Assembly: GCF_902706195.1 (NCBI RefSeq)
Contig: NZ_CACSJO010000002.1
Span: 124,001 to 188,000, forward strand
Direction: 5' to 3'
Source: Novosphingobium sp. 18050
Lineage (GTDB): Bacteria > Pseudomonadota > Alphaproteobacteria > Sphingomonadales > Sphingomonadaceae
DNA length: 64,000 nt
A program made the position numbers and the translations under genes. Shown here piece after piece: positions 8,768-15,938 of the stretch (within the stretch, counting starts at the first letter, position 1; each line of letters starts with the position of its first letter). Below the pieces are notes generated by a model. The model was given only the letters and a program-made list of their open reading frames with translations, was not told the DNA's origin and did no database searches.

Positions 8768-10141
8768 ATGAACGCAGCCGTCCGCAACAACCGGTCGACC
8801 GGCACCCTGCGCGCGCGCAAGGTCGTGCCGCTGATCGCCCTGGCTCTTGTCATGGGTCTGTCGGGTTGCAAGGTCTTTGGCGGCGGAAAGGGCCCGGCCA
8901 AGACCCCGACCGTGGGCAACCGCGTTCCCATCCTCTCGCGCATCGAAAGCGGCGCCAAGGTAGACACCACGCTTGGCGCGGTCTCGGTGATCCTGCCGCC
9001 TGCCGAAGTGAACGCCGACTGGGCGCAGGGCGGCGGCACCGCAAACAAGGCTTACGGCCACCTGGCGCTGGCCGAGACTCCGACCCGTGTGTGGACCGCG
9101 CAGATTGCCGGTTCTTCGCCGCGTCGCCGTCTTGCGGCTGCTCCGGTGATCGCCGGCGGCAAGCTGTTCGTCATGGACACCGGCGGCGTCGTCCATGCCT
9201 TCGACGCACAGAGCGGCGCGAGCCTGTGGACCAAGAGCTTCTCGGTCAGCGGCAGCAACGGAAATTCCGTATTCGGCGGCGGCGTCAGCGTCGATGCTGG
9301 GCGTCTCTACGTGACCACGGGCCTTGGCGAAGTCGCCGCGCTCAACGTCGCGGACGGCAGCCAGGTCTGGACCAAGAAGCCCGCCGGCCCGCTGCGCGGT
9401 TCGCCGACGATCGGCTTCAACTCCGTGTTCGTGATGACCCAGGACAACCAGATCGTCGCGCTCAACGCCTCGGACGGTACTTCGGTCTGGAGCGAATCGG
9501 CTTCGGTGACGCAGTCGGGCGTGTTCGGCGTCGGCGCTCCCGCCGCTGGGCAGGGCACCGTGATCGCCGGCTTCTCGTCGGGTGAACTGGTTGCCTACCG
9601 TTATGAGAATGGCCGCCAGCTGTGGTCGGACGCGCTTGCGCGCACCTCGATCTCGACCGAAGTGGGCAGCCTCACCGATGTCGACGCCGACCCGATCATC
9701 GATCGCGGCCGCGTCTACGCGCTGGGTCAGGGTGGCCGTATGGCTGCTTACGAACTGATCACCGGCCAGCGTATCTGGGAACTGAACCTTGCAGGCATTT
9801 CCACTCCTGCGGTGGCGGGTGACTGGGTCTTCACTCTCGACGACCACGCCGAAATCCTGGCAATCGCCCGTTCGACCGGCAAGGTTCGCTGGCTGACCGA
9901 ACTGGCCCGCTACAAGAACGCCAAGAAGCGCAAGAACCCGATCTTCTGGGTCGGTCCTGTGCTCGCCGGTAACAAGCTTTGGATCGGCAACTCGCGCGGC
10001 GAGCTTTCGACTGTCGATCCGACGAGCGGCACGATGACGCCGTTCACCGAACTGGGCAGCGCGATTTCGCTCGCCCCGGTCGTGGCGAACCAGACGCTTT
10101 ACATCCTCGACGATTCGGGCCGTATCAGCGCGTTTCGTTGA
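8768..10141 (+). CDS. bamB: Outer membrane assembly lipoprotein BamB
   Basis: The product (457 residues from the chosen start) carries a lipoprotein signal ending in LSGC and an eight-bladed beta-propeller built of PQQ-like repeats (VHAFDAQSGASLWTK, VAALNVADGSQVWTK, IVALNASDGTSVWSE, MAAYELITGQRIWEL, STVDPTSG). BamB is part of the BAM complex that folds outer-membrane proteins. Three in-frame ATGs exist; 8768 has a GAGG site eight bases upstream, whereas 8741 overlaps the preceding stop. In many alphaproteobacteria der follows bamB; here it does not. Confidence 0.9.
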   Translation: MNAAVRNNRSTGTLRARKVVPLIALALVMGLSGCKVFGGGKGPAKTPTVGNRVPILSRIESGAKVDTTLGAVSVILPPAEVNADWAQGGGTANKAYGHLALAETPTRVWTAQIAGSSPRRRLAAAPVIAGGKLFVMDTGGVVHAFDAQSGASLWTKSFSVSGSNGNSVFGGGVSVDAGRLYVTTGLGEVAALNVADGSQVWTKKPAGPLRGSPTIGFNSVFVMTQDNQIVALNASDGTSVWSESASVTQSGVFGVGAPAAGQGTVIAGFSSGELVAYRYENGRQLWSDALARTSISTEVGSLTDVDADPIIDRGRVYALGQGGRMAAYELITGQRIWELNLAGISTPAVAGDWVFTLDDHAEILAIARSTGKVRWLTELARYKNAKKRKNPIFWVGPVLAGNKLWIGNSRGELSTVDPTSGTMTPFTELGSAISLAPVVANQTLYILDDSGRISAFR

Positions 10142-10149
10142 TGCCTTTG

Positions 10150-10180
10150 CGTCGCCCCGGACCCTGGGTTCGGGGCGACG
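10150..10180 (+). terminator. Hairpin terminator after bamB
   Basis: Perfect 10-base arms CGTCGCCCCG and CGGGGCGACG enclose an 11-base loop starting nine bases after the bamB stop. The following bases are only weakly T-rich, so termination strength is uncertain. Confidence 0.6.
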
Positions 10181-10232
10181 AATGCTTTCAAGGTTTGCCG
10201 CCCCTTAACCAATTGCGGCTAGGCGATAACGC

Positions 10233-11567
10233 ATGAGCAATGCCGCGTTTCCCGCCTCCAGCAGACCCGCCAGTGACGTTTCCGCCGGCGTGGGCCTGTC
10301 GGGCCTCGTCGCCCTTATTGTCTGGCTGCTGGTCTGTCGCAATTGGGCGGGCCTCGCCGATGCCTTCGCGCTTCCCGGACCCCGCGCGCCGCTGAGCGGG
10401 CCTTATGCCGCCGTTGCCACGGTGCTCGTCACCGGCACTGCGATGACGCTCTGGTCGCTCCTCGTCGATAAGGTCCACCGCCGCCCCTCCACCGGCATAG
10501 ACTGGTCGCTGCGGCGTCCCTGGTCCGAATCGCTCGACATCTCGATTACCAAGCTCACCGGCCTGTGGTGCACGTGGGGCGCGATCACGGTGTTCTACTG
10601 CATCGGCCGCTGGTATTGGGACGGCCAGTACCTCTTCGCGATGGAAGTACTTGGCGCGGCGGTAGTGCCGCTGTTCCTGCTTTCGATCCCTTACGTCCTG
10701 TGGATCGACCGCCGGATGCTGAACCCGCGCGACCACTCCTGGCACTTCGGCGCAATGCTCGTCGCGCGCGAAAGCTGGGATGCGAACGAGGTGAAGAAGC
10801 ACTGGCGCGCCTGGGCGATCAAGGGCTTCTTCGGCGCTTTCATGATCTCGATCCTCCCGAGCGGCTTTGCCCGCGTGGTAGAGGCGGACTTCGGCGCCAT
10901 CGCTGATAATCCTGTTGCTCTCGGCTCTCTGGTGATCGAGGCGCTGTTCCTCATCGACGTGCAGATCGGCACCGTCGGCTACCTGTTCACCTTCCGCCCG
11001 CTCGACGCGCACATCCGTAGCGGCAACCCGCTGCTCGCCGGCTGGGTCGCGGCGCTGATGTGCTACCCGCCCTTCGTATGGGGCACTATGGGCCGCGCCG
11101 ACGTGCTGGGCTACGAGGTAAACACCGGCGGCTGGGCCTACTGGCTGGCGGGCCACGATACGCTGTTGTGGATATGGGCGGCCGTTATGGTGATCCTAAC
11201 CGCGATCTACGCGTGGGCGACCTTTGCCTTCGGCCTGCGCTTTTCCAACCTCACCTATCGCGGCGTGCTGACGAACGGCCCCTACCGCTTCACCCGCCAC
11301 CCGGCCTACCTGTCGAAGAACCTGTTCTGGTGGATTTCGACGCTGCCGTTCCTCGTCACCAACGGCTCGTTGACCGATGCCGTGCGCAATACGGTGCTGC
11401 TGGGGGTGGTGAGCGGCATCTACTACTGGCGCGCTCGGACCGAGGAAGCGCACCTGCTGGGCGAGGATGCGAAGTACCGTGAGTATCACGCGTGGATGGC
11501 GCAGAACGCGTTGATTACGCGGACATTCGAGCGTTTGCTGGCCATGCTGCCCAAAGGGGCGAAGTAA
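10233..11567 (+). CDS. Isoprenylcysteine carboxyl methyltransferase-family membrane protein
   Basis: The 444-residue polytopic membrane protein ends in an ICMT/PEMT-type methyltransferase domain. GPYRFTRHPAYLSKNLFWW (about 350-368) matches the conserved GPYRxxRHPxY motif, and RTEEAHLLGEDAKYREY (about 405-421) matches the C-terminal E-E-L-L...Y..Y block that binds S-adenosylmethionine. The N-terminal about 250 residues add extra helices not needed by the minimal domain. The methylated substrate is unknown; bacterial members act on lipids or small isoprenoids rather than prenylated proteins. No partner gene is evident. Confidence 0.72.
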   Translation: MSNAAFPASSRPASDVSAGVGLSGLVALIVWLLVCRNWAGLADAFALPGPRAPLSGPYAAVATVLVTGTAMTLWSLLVDKVHRRPSTGIDWSLRRPWSESLDISITKLTGLWCTWGAITVFYCIGRWYWDGQYLFAMEVLGAAVVPLFLLSIPYVLWIDRRMLNPRDHSWHFGAMLVARESWDANEVKKHWRAWAIKGFFGAFMISILPSGFARVVEADFGAIADNPVALGSLVIEALFLIDVQIGTVGYLFTFRPLDAHIRSGNPLLAGWVAALMCYPPFVWGTMGRADVLGYEVNTGGWAYWLAGHDTLLWIWAAVMVILTAIYAWATFAFGLRFSNLTYRGVLTNGPYRFTRHPAYLSKNLFWWISTLPFLVTNGSLTDAVRNTVLLGVVSGIYYWRARTEEAHLLGEDAKYREYHAWMAQNALITRTFERLLAMLPKGAK

Positions 11568-11599
11568 GGGGAAGACCTGGGGCCATTGCCCCAGACCCC
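11568..11599. repeat. Left arm of a 31-32 bp inverted repeat
   Basis: GGGGAAGACCTGGGG-CCATT-GCCCCAGACCCC follows directly on the stop of the membrane methyltransferase. It is itself a hairpin (CTGGGGC/GCCCCAG) and is the reverse complement of 11719-11749 with a single-base indel. Confidence 0.8.
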
Positions 11600-11718
11600 G
11601 TTACTGTCGTCGCTGCGCGCGCAGCAGCCCCGCGCACTCCTTGCCGCCGCAGGCTGTCATGTCTCCCGGCTCACCATGGGCGCACTGGTAAAGCTGCACG
11701 CGTGACCTTGACGATAAA

Positions 11719-11749
11719 GGGGTCTGGGGCAATGGCCCCAGGTCTCCCC
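11719..11749. repeat. Right arm of a 31-32 bp inverted repeat
   Basis: This is the reverse complement of 11568-11599 apart from one missing base. It sits five bases before the gshA stop codon on the opposite strand. Each arm contains a 7-bp stem, so the arms can serve as terminators for the convergent genes. The 119 bases between them show no gene. Confidence 0.8.
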
Positions 11750-11753
11750 CTAT

Positions 11754-13127
11754 TTAAAAGCTCTTCACCGCGTAGATCTTAGAAAGATCCCCGCCCCACT
11801 CACCGTTATACAGGTCGAGCAGCTTCTGCGCCGGCACCTTGCCCGAAGACACGATCTCGGCCAGCGGTTCTAGATAGCCCGTCTCGTTGTCTCCGCTGGA
11901 ATTGAGACGCCCACGTGCAGCAAGTCCGGAGCGCGAAATCTCGACCACCTGCGCCGCGATATCGCGAAGGGTCCCTCCGCCGGGGATCGGCGAATCGAGG
12001 CCCATCTTCGGCGCGGCGGAGCGCAGGGCTTCGCGGCCTTCCATGTCCCAGTCCTTGACCAGATCCCATGCCGCGTCGAGCGCGCCCTGATCGTAGAGCA
12101 GGCCCACCCACAGCGCGGGCAGCGCGCAGATGCGGCCCCAGGGTCCTCCGTCGGCGCCGCGCATTTCGAGGAACGACTTGAGCCGCACTTCGGGAAAGGC
12201 GGTGGAGAGGTGGTCCTGCCAGTCGGAGAGGCGCGGCAGTTCGCCGGGGAGGACGGACAGTTCGCCCTTGAGGAAGTCGCGGAATGAGAGGCCGGCGGCG
12301 TCGATATATTTGCCGTCGCGGAAGACGAAATACATCGGCACGTCGAGCATGTACTCGACATAGCGTTCGTAGCCGAAGCCGTCTTCGAACACGAAGGGCA
12401 GCATGCCGGTGCGGGCGGGATCGGTGTCCGACCAGATGTGGCTGCGATAGGAAAGGTAGCCGTTGGGCTTGCCCTCGGTGAAGGGCGAGTTGGCGAACAG
12501 CGCGGTCGCCAGCGGCTGCAGGGCGAGGCTGGTGCGGAACTTCTTCACCATGTCGGCCTCGCTCGCATAGTCGAGGTTGACCTGGATGGTGCAGGTTCGC
12601 AGCATCATGTCGAGGCCCATGGTGCCCACGCGGGGCATGTGCTTCAGCATGATGCCGTAGCGGCCCTTGGGCATGATCGGCAGTTCTTCGCGGGTCTTGT
12701 CCGGCCACATGCCGAGGCCGAGGTAGGCCTTGCCGGTGCGGTCGCCGATGGTCTTGACCTGGGTGAGGTGGCGCCCGGTTTCGGCGCAGGTTTCGTGCAG
12801 GGTTTCGAGCGGGGCGCCGGAAAGTTCCAGCTGGCCGGCGGGTTCAAGGCTGACGTTGCCGTCCGCGCCCTTGAGCGCGATGACGTTCCCGCCTTCAACG
12901 ATCGGCTCCCACCCGAACTCGGTCAGGTCCATGAGCAGGTCGCGGATGCCGCCTTTCTCGTCGTAGGACGGGGCATGGTGGTCCGCGGTGTCGTAGACGA
13001 ACTTTTCGTGTTCGGTTCCGATCCGCCACGCCTCGCGCGGCTTTTCGCCCGCTGCCATCGGCGCGGCCAGTTGATCCATGCTTTCGACCACCGGATCTTC
13101 GCGATCCGAAACCTCACGGGTGCTCAT
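11754..13127 (-). CDS. gshA: Glutamate-cysteine ligase
   Basis: The 457-residue enzyme makes gamma-glutamylcysteine, the first step of glutathione synthesis, in the cytoplasm. It belongs to the alphaproteobacterial/plant-type GCS2 group: WRIGTEHEKFVY near residue 35, GGNVIALKGADGNVSLEPAGQ, MLRTCTIQVNLDY and FLEMRGADGGPWGRICALPALWVGLLYD are conserved substrate- and ATP-binding segments. The length fits this class (about 455). It is convergent with the membrane methyltransferase and lies upstream-adjacent to rsmE on the same strand; the two may be cotranscribed. Confidence 0.92.
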   Translation of the reverse strand: MSTREVSDREDPVVESMDQLAAPMAAGEKPREAWRIGTEHEKFVYDTADHHAPSYDEKGGIRDLLMDLTEFGWEPIVEGGNVIALKGADGNVSLEPAGQLELSGAPLETLHETCAETGRHLTQVKTIGDRTGKAYLGLGMWPDKTREELPIMPKGRYGIMLKHMPRVGTMGLDMMLRTCTIQVNLDYASEADMVKKFRTSLALQPLATALFANSPFTEGKPNGYLSYRSHIWSDTDPARTGMLPFVFEDGFGYERYVEYMLDVPMYFVFRDGKYIDAAGLSFRDFLKGELSVLPGELPRLSDWQDHLSTAFPEVRLKSFLEMRGADGGPWGRICALPALWVGLLYDQGALDAAWDLVKDWDMEGREALRSAAPKMGLDSPIPGGGTLRDIAAQVVEISRSGLAARGRLNSSGDNETGYLEPLAEIVSSGKVPAQKLLDLYNGEWGGDLSKIYAVKSF

Positions 13128-13184
13128 GGGCGCGGAATTAGTGATCCCTGAGCGCGGACGCTAGAACTTTTTGTACCGCTCGGT

Positions 13185-13943
13185 CTAAGAATTCACCGGC
13201 GACCAGTCGCCAGCTATCGCCATCCACAGCGCAATGGCGGAAATGCTGGCGGTTTCGGCCCTGAGGATGCGCGGGCCAAGGGTGATCGCGCGGGCCTTGG
13301 GGTGGGCGCGGACCATTGCCCGCTCCTCCTCGTCGAAGCCGCCTTCGGGGCCGACCAGCAGCGCCGCCGGACCGGGATTCTCCGCAAAGGTCCGTGCGGC
13401 CGGTTCGCCGCCCTGTTCGTCGGCGAAGAACAGGGTGCGGTCGGCAGGCCAGTCCCGCAGCAGGGCTTCGAGTTTCAGCGCCTGCTCGATTCGCGGCAGG
13501 GCGGTGCGGGCGCATTGCTCGGCCGCCTCGGTGACGATGGAGATCGCGCGCTCGGGGTTGAGCTTGTCGGCAACGCAGCGGCGGGTGACCAGCGGCTGCA
13601 CCGCGCCGACGCCCAGTTCGGTCGCCTTTTCCAGCACGAGGTCGAAATTGGGTTTCTTGAGCAGCGCCGCGCATAGCACGAAGTCCGGCACGTCTTCGCG
13701 CGCCCGCAGCAGGTGCCGCGCACGCAGCACGACATCCCGCTTGCCGGCAGCGACGACGTCGCAGGCCCATTCGCCGGTTTCGTCGTCGCAGGCGATCACC
13801 GCGTCGCCCACCGCCACCCGCATGACTTTGCCGAGATAGTGGGCCTGCGAGCCTTCCAAAGCGATCTCGCTATCCTGGGCAAGCGGGTCGGAAACGAACA
13901 GGCGCGGGGCCGAGCGCGGCGGCCAGGCGGGGGTTGCGGGCAT
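13185..13943 (-). CDS. rsmE: 16S rRNA m3U1498 methyltransferase RsmE
   Basis: The product (252 residues from ATG 13943) is a SPOUT-class methyltransferase that methylates U1498 of 16S rRNA. Visible features are an N-terminal PUA-like region (RLFVSDPL, AHYLGKVMRVAVGD), KATELGVGAVQPLVTRR, and the knot motif LLVGPEGGFDEEE followed by LGPRILRAETASISAIA. An AGGAAAG site lies ten bases upstream of this start; the extension to 14003 is unsupported. The stop is about 57 bases upstream of the gshA start. Confidence 0.92.
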   Translation of the reverse strand: MPATPAWPPRSAPRLFVSDPLAQDSEIALEGSQAHYLGKVMRVAVGDAVIACDDETGEWACDVVAAGKRDVVLRARHLLRAREDVPDFVLCAALLKKPNFDLVLEKATELGVGAVQPLVTRRCVADKLNPERAISIVTEAAEQCARTALPRIEQALKLEALLRDWPADRTLFFADEQGGEPAARTFAENPGPAALLVGPEGGFDEEERAMVRAHPKARAITLGPRILRAETASISAIALWMAIAGDWSPVNS

Positions 13944-14069
13944 CTGGGGAGGTCTTTCCTGCGGTCTGGCGGCCCTTGTCGCCCGATCCCGGCGGCGATG
14001 CAACGCTTCGGCTTCCTGTGTTCACCAGTCACGTTCGGGATGACACAATCGGCTTAATCGACTAGTCGG

Positions 14070-14990
14070 TTGCGTGTGACTCAACCTTCGCTCGTCCCCG
14101 ACAGCCAGCATCGCGGTCTGGTATCCCTGCTACCGCCACGCTTGCGCGACTTTGCTATGCTGGCCCGTCTCGACCGGCCGATCGGTTGGTGGCTGCTGTT
14201 CTGGCCCTGTGTCTGGGGGGTGATGCTGGCGGGCGGAGAAAAGCGCTGGGACCTTGTGCTATGGATGCTGGCCGGCTCGATCGCGATGCGCGGCGCGGGC
14301 TGCGTCTACAACGACATCGTCGACGCGGACCTTGACCGCCGTGTCGCCCGTACCGCGCTGCGCCCCGTCGCCAGCGGCCGGGTGAGCAAGGGCGCGGCCT
14401 GGGCCTGGCTGCTTATCCTGTGCGCCATCGGCCTTGTCGTCCTGCTGCAACTGCGCTGGGAGGCGCAGCTCGTGGCGCTGGGCAGCGTCGCTCTGGTGGC
14501 GGGCTATCCCTTCATGAAGCGCATCACGTGGTGGCCGCAGGCATGGCTGGGCATGGTCTTCACATGGGGCGCACTGGTCGGCTGGGTTGAGATCCGCAGC
14601 GACCATCTGGAGGCGATCGCAGCGCTTTATTTCGGCGCGATCTTCTGGTGCATCGGCTACGACACCATCTACGCCGTGCAGGACCGCGAGGATGACGCGC
14701 TGGTGGGTATCCGCTCGTCCGCGCTGCGGTTGGGATCGCATGTGCGCGCCGGTGTCGGCGGGTTCTACGCGCTGGCACTGACGCTCTGGGCGCTGGCGTT
14801 CTGGGCTATGCGCCCGGACTGGGTGGCGCTTGTCGCGCTGGTGCCGATGGCGCTGCATCTGGGCTTTCAGGTCGTGACGCTGGATCCCGAGGACGGTGAA
14901 AACCCGCTGGCCCGCTTCCGCTCGAACCGCGACGCCGGGCTGGTCATGGCGCTGGCCTGCTGGGTGGTGGGCAACGCCGGTATCGTCTGA
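14070..14990 (+). CDS. ubiA: 4-hydroxybenzoate octaprenyltransferase
   Basis: The 306-residue membrane protein is a UbiA-type prenyltransferase that attaches the polyprenyl tail to 4-hydroxybenzoate in ubiquinone synthesis. LLARLDRPIGWWLLFWPC-like residues near 32-49 and the two Asp-rich motifs, NDIVDADLD and YDTIYAVQDREDD, are present, with the intervening hydrophobic helices. The start is uncertain: TTG at 14070 or GTG at 14076 are the only options near the expected N-terminus. It is divergent from rsmE. Confidence 0.92.
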   Translation: MRVTQPSLVPDSQHRGLVSLLPPRLRDFAMLARLDRPIGWWLLFWPCVWGVMLAGGEKRWDLVLWMLAGSIAMRGAGCVYNDIVDADLDRRVARTALRPVASGRVSKGAAWAWLLILCAIGLVVLLQLRWEAQLVALGSVALVAGYPFMKRITWWPQAWLGMVFTWGALVGWVEIRSDHLEAIAALYFGAIFWCIGYDTIYAVQDREDDALVGIRSSALRLGSHVRAGVGGFYALALTLWALAFWAMRPDWVALVALVPMALHLGFQVVTLDPEDGENPLARFRSNRDAGLVMALACWVVGNAGIV

Positions 14991-14996
14991 GCGGGA

Positions 14997-15016
14997 GGCG
15001 GCGCCCGGGCGCCGCC
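14997..15016. terminator. GC-rich palindrome between convergent genes
   Basis: A 20-base perfect palindrome (GGCGGCGCCC and its complement) lies seven bases after the ubiA stop and before the stop of the minus-strand VOC gene. It probably ends transcription from both sides; no T-run is present. Confidence 0.5.
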
Positions 15017-15023
15017 GGAACTC

Positions 15024-15395
15024 TCAGTCGTAATTGACCAGTTCGAACTCGATCCCGTCCCAATCGAAGAAATAAAATCTCCGCCCTGGATCGTAGTCGG
15101 CATGGGCGAAAGGCTCGAGTCCCGCTGCCACCACGGTCCGTTCGGCGGCGTCGAGATCTTCCACCACTAGCCCGACGTGGTTGAGCGGAGCGCCCTTGGC
15201 GAAGCGTTCGCGCTCCTTGCGGTCGGTGTAGACGGCGATGTAGCTGAAATCCCCGCCGACGTGGATCGTCTCGCCCCCGCCTAGCGCCGGGCCCCTCCAG
15301 CGCTCGTGCCAGCCCAGCAGGTCCTGCAGCAGGGCGGCGGAACGCTCGATGTCGCTGACGGTAATATTGGCATGTTCGAGGCGGCCCTGGGCCAT
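15024..15395 (-). CDS. VOC/glyoxalase-fold protein, likely SoxR target
   Basis: The 123-residue protein has the betaalphabetabetabeta vicinal-oxygen-chelate fold: LEHANITVSDIERSAALLQDLLGW at the start, LNHVGLVVEDLDAAERTV in the middle and FYFFDWDGIEFELV at the end, with metal-ligand-like His and Glu residues. The ATG at 15395 has a GGAG site eight to ten bases upstream. The gene diverges from soxR and its promoter region holds the SoxR-type operator, so it is probably induced by redox-cycling compounds. It may bind, modify or resist such a compound; the substrate is unknown. Confidence 0.78.
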   Translation of the reverse strand: MAQGRLEHANITVSDIERSAALLQDLLGWHERWRGPALGGGETIHVGGDFSYIAVYTDRKERERFAKGAPLNHVGLVVEDLDAAERTVVAAGLEPFAHADYDPGRRFYFFDWDGIEFELVNYD

Positions 15396-15447
15396 GTGTC
15401 TGTCTCCTTGGTGTAGCCGGCGAATCGGCCGGCTTGGCAAAGATGCA

Positions 15448-15467
15448 ATCTCAAGCTAACTTGAGAT
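15448..15467. promoter_or_regulatory. SoxR-type operator
   Basis: ATCTCAAG-CTAA-CTTGAGAT is a perfect 8-bp inverted repeat around four bases, very close to the known SoxR consensus (CCTCAAGTTAACTTGAGG). It lies 27 bases upstream of the soxR start and about 53 bases upstream of the VOC gene. On the minus strand TTGATC and CATCTT flank it with 19 bases between, the long spacer typical of MerR-family activated promoters, which points at the VOC gene as the activated target. Confidence 0.85.
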
Positions 15468-15493
15468 CAAGCGCTTTCGGAGTAGGCTGCGTA

Positions 15494-15934
15494 ATGGTCC
15501 AGGACCGCTTCATCAGCATCGGCGACCTTTCCCGGCGTACCGGCGTCGCGGTTTCGGCGATCCGGTTTTACGAAGAGAAGGGCCTGCTCACGAGCCTGCG
15601 ATCCAGCGGCAACCAGCGGCGGTTCCTGCGCTCCGACATCCGGCGCGTCAGTTTCATCCTGATCGCCCAGAAGTTGGGGCTCGCGCTCGCCCAGATCGAG
15701 CGAGAGCTTGCGGAGTTGCCACAGGGCCGGACCCCGACATTGGCGGATTGGGAGCGGATCAGCCGGTCGATGCGCGAATCGATCGATGCCCGGATCGCGC
15801 TGCTCGAACTGACCCGCCGCAAGCTCGACGAATGCATCGGCTGCGGCTGCCTCAGTCTGACGAAATGCCGCCTCTACAACGCCGAGGACACGGCGGGCGC
15901 ACAAGGCCCGGGGCCGCGCTTCGTGCTGGGCTGA
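15494..15934 (+). CDS. soxR: Redox-sensitive transcriptional activator SoxR
   Basis: The 146-residue MerR-family regulator has an N-terminal winged-helix (ISIGDLSRRTGVAVSAIRFYEEKGLL, residues 7-32), a dimerisation helix and the [2Fe-2S] cluster motif with Cys114, Cys117, Cys119 and Cys125 (CX2CXCX5C). SoxR senses redox-active molecules or superoxide through oxidation of this cluster. I chose the ATG at 15494 because it begins directly before the conserved domain; the frame extends back to 15434 across the operator. It ends four bases from the smc stop on the other strand. Confidence 0.93.
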   Translation: MVQDRFISIGDLSRRTGVAVSAIRFYEEKGLLTSLRSSGNQRRFLRSDIRRVSFILIAQKLGLALAQIERELAELPQGRTPTLADWERISRSMRESIDARIALLELTRRKLDECIGCGCLSLTKCRLYNAEDTAGAQGPGPRFVLG

Positions 15935-15938
15935 CGGC

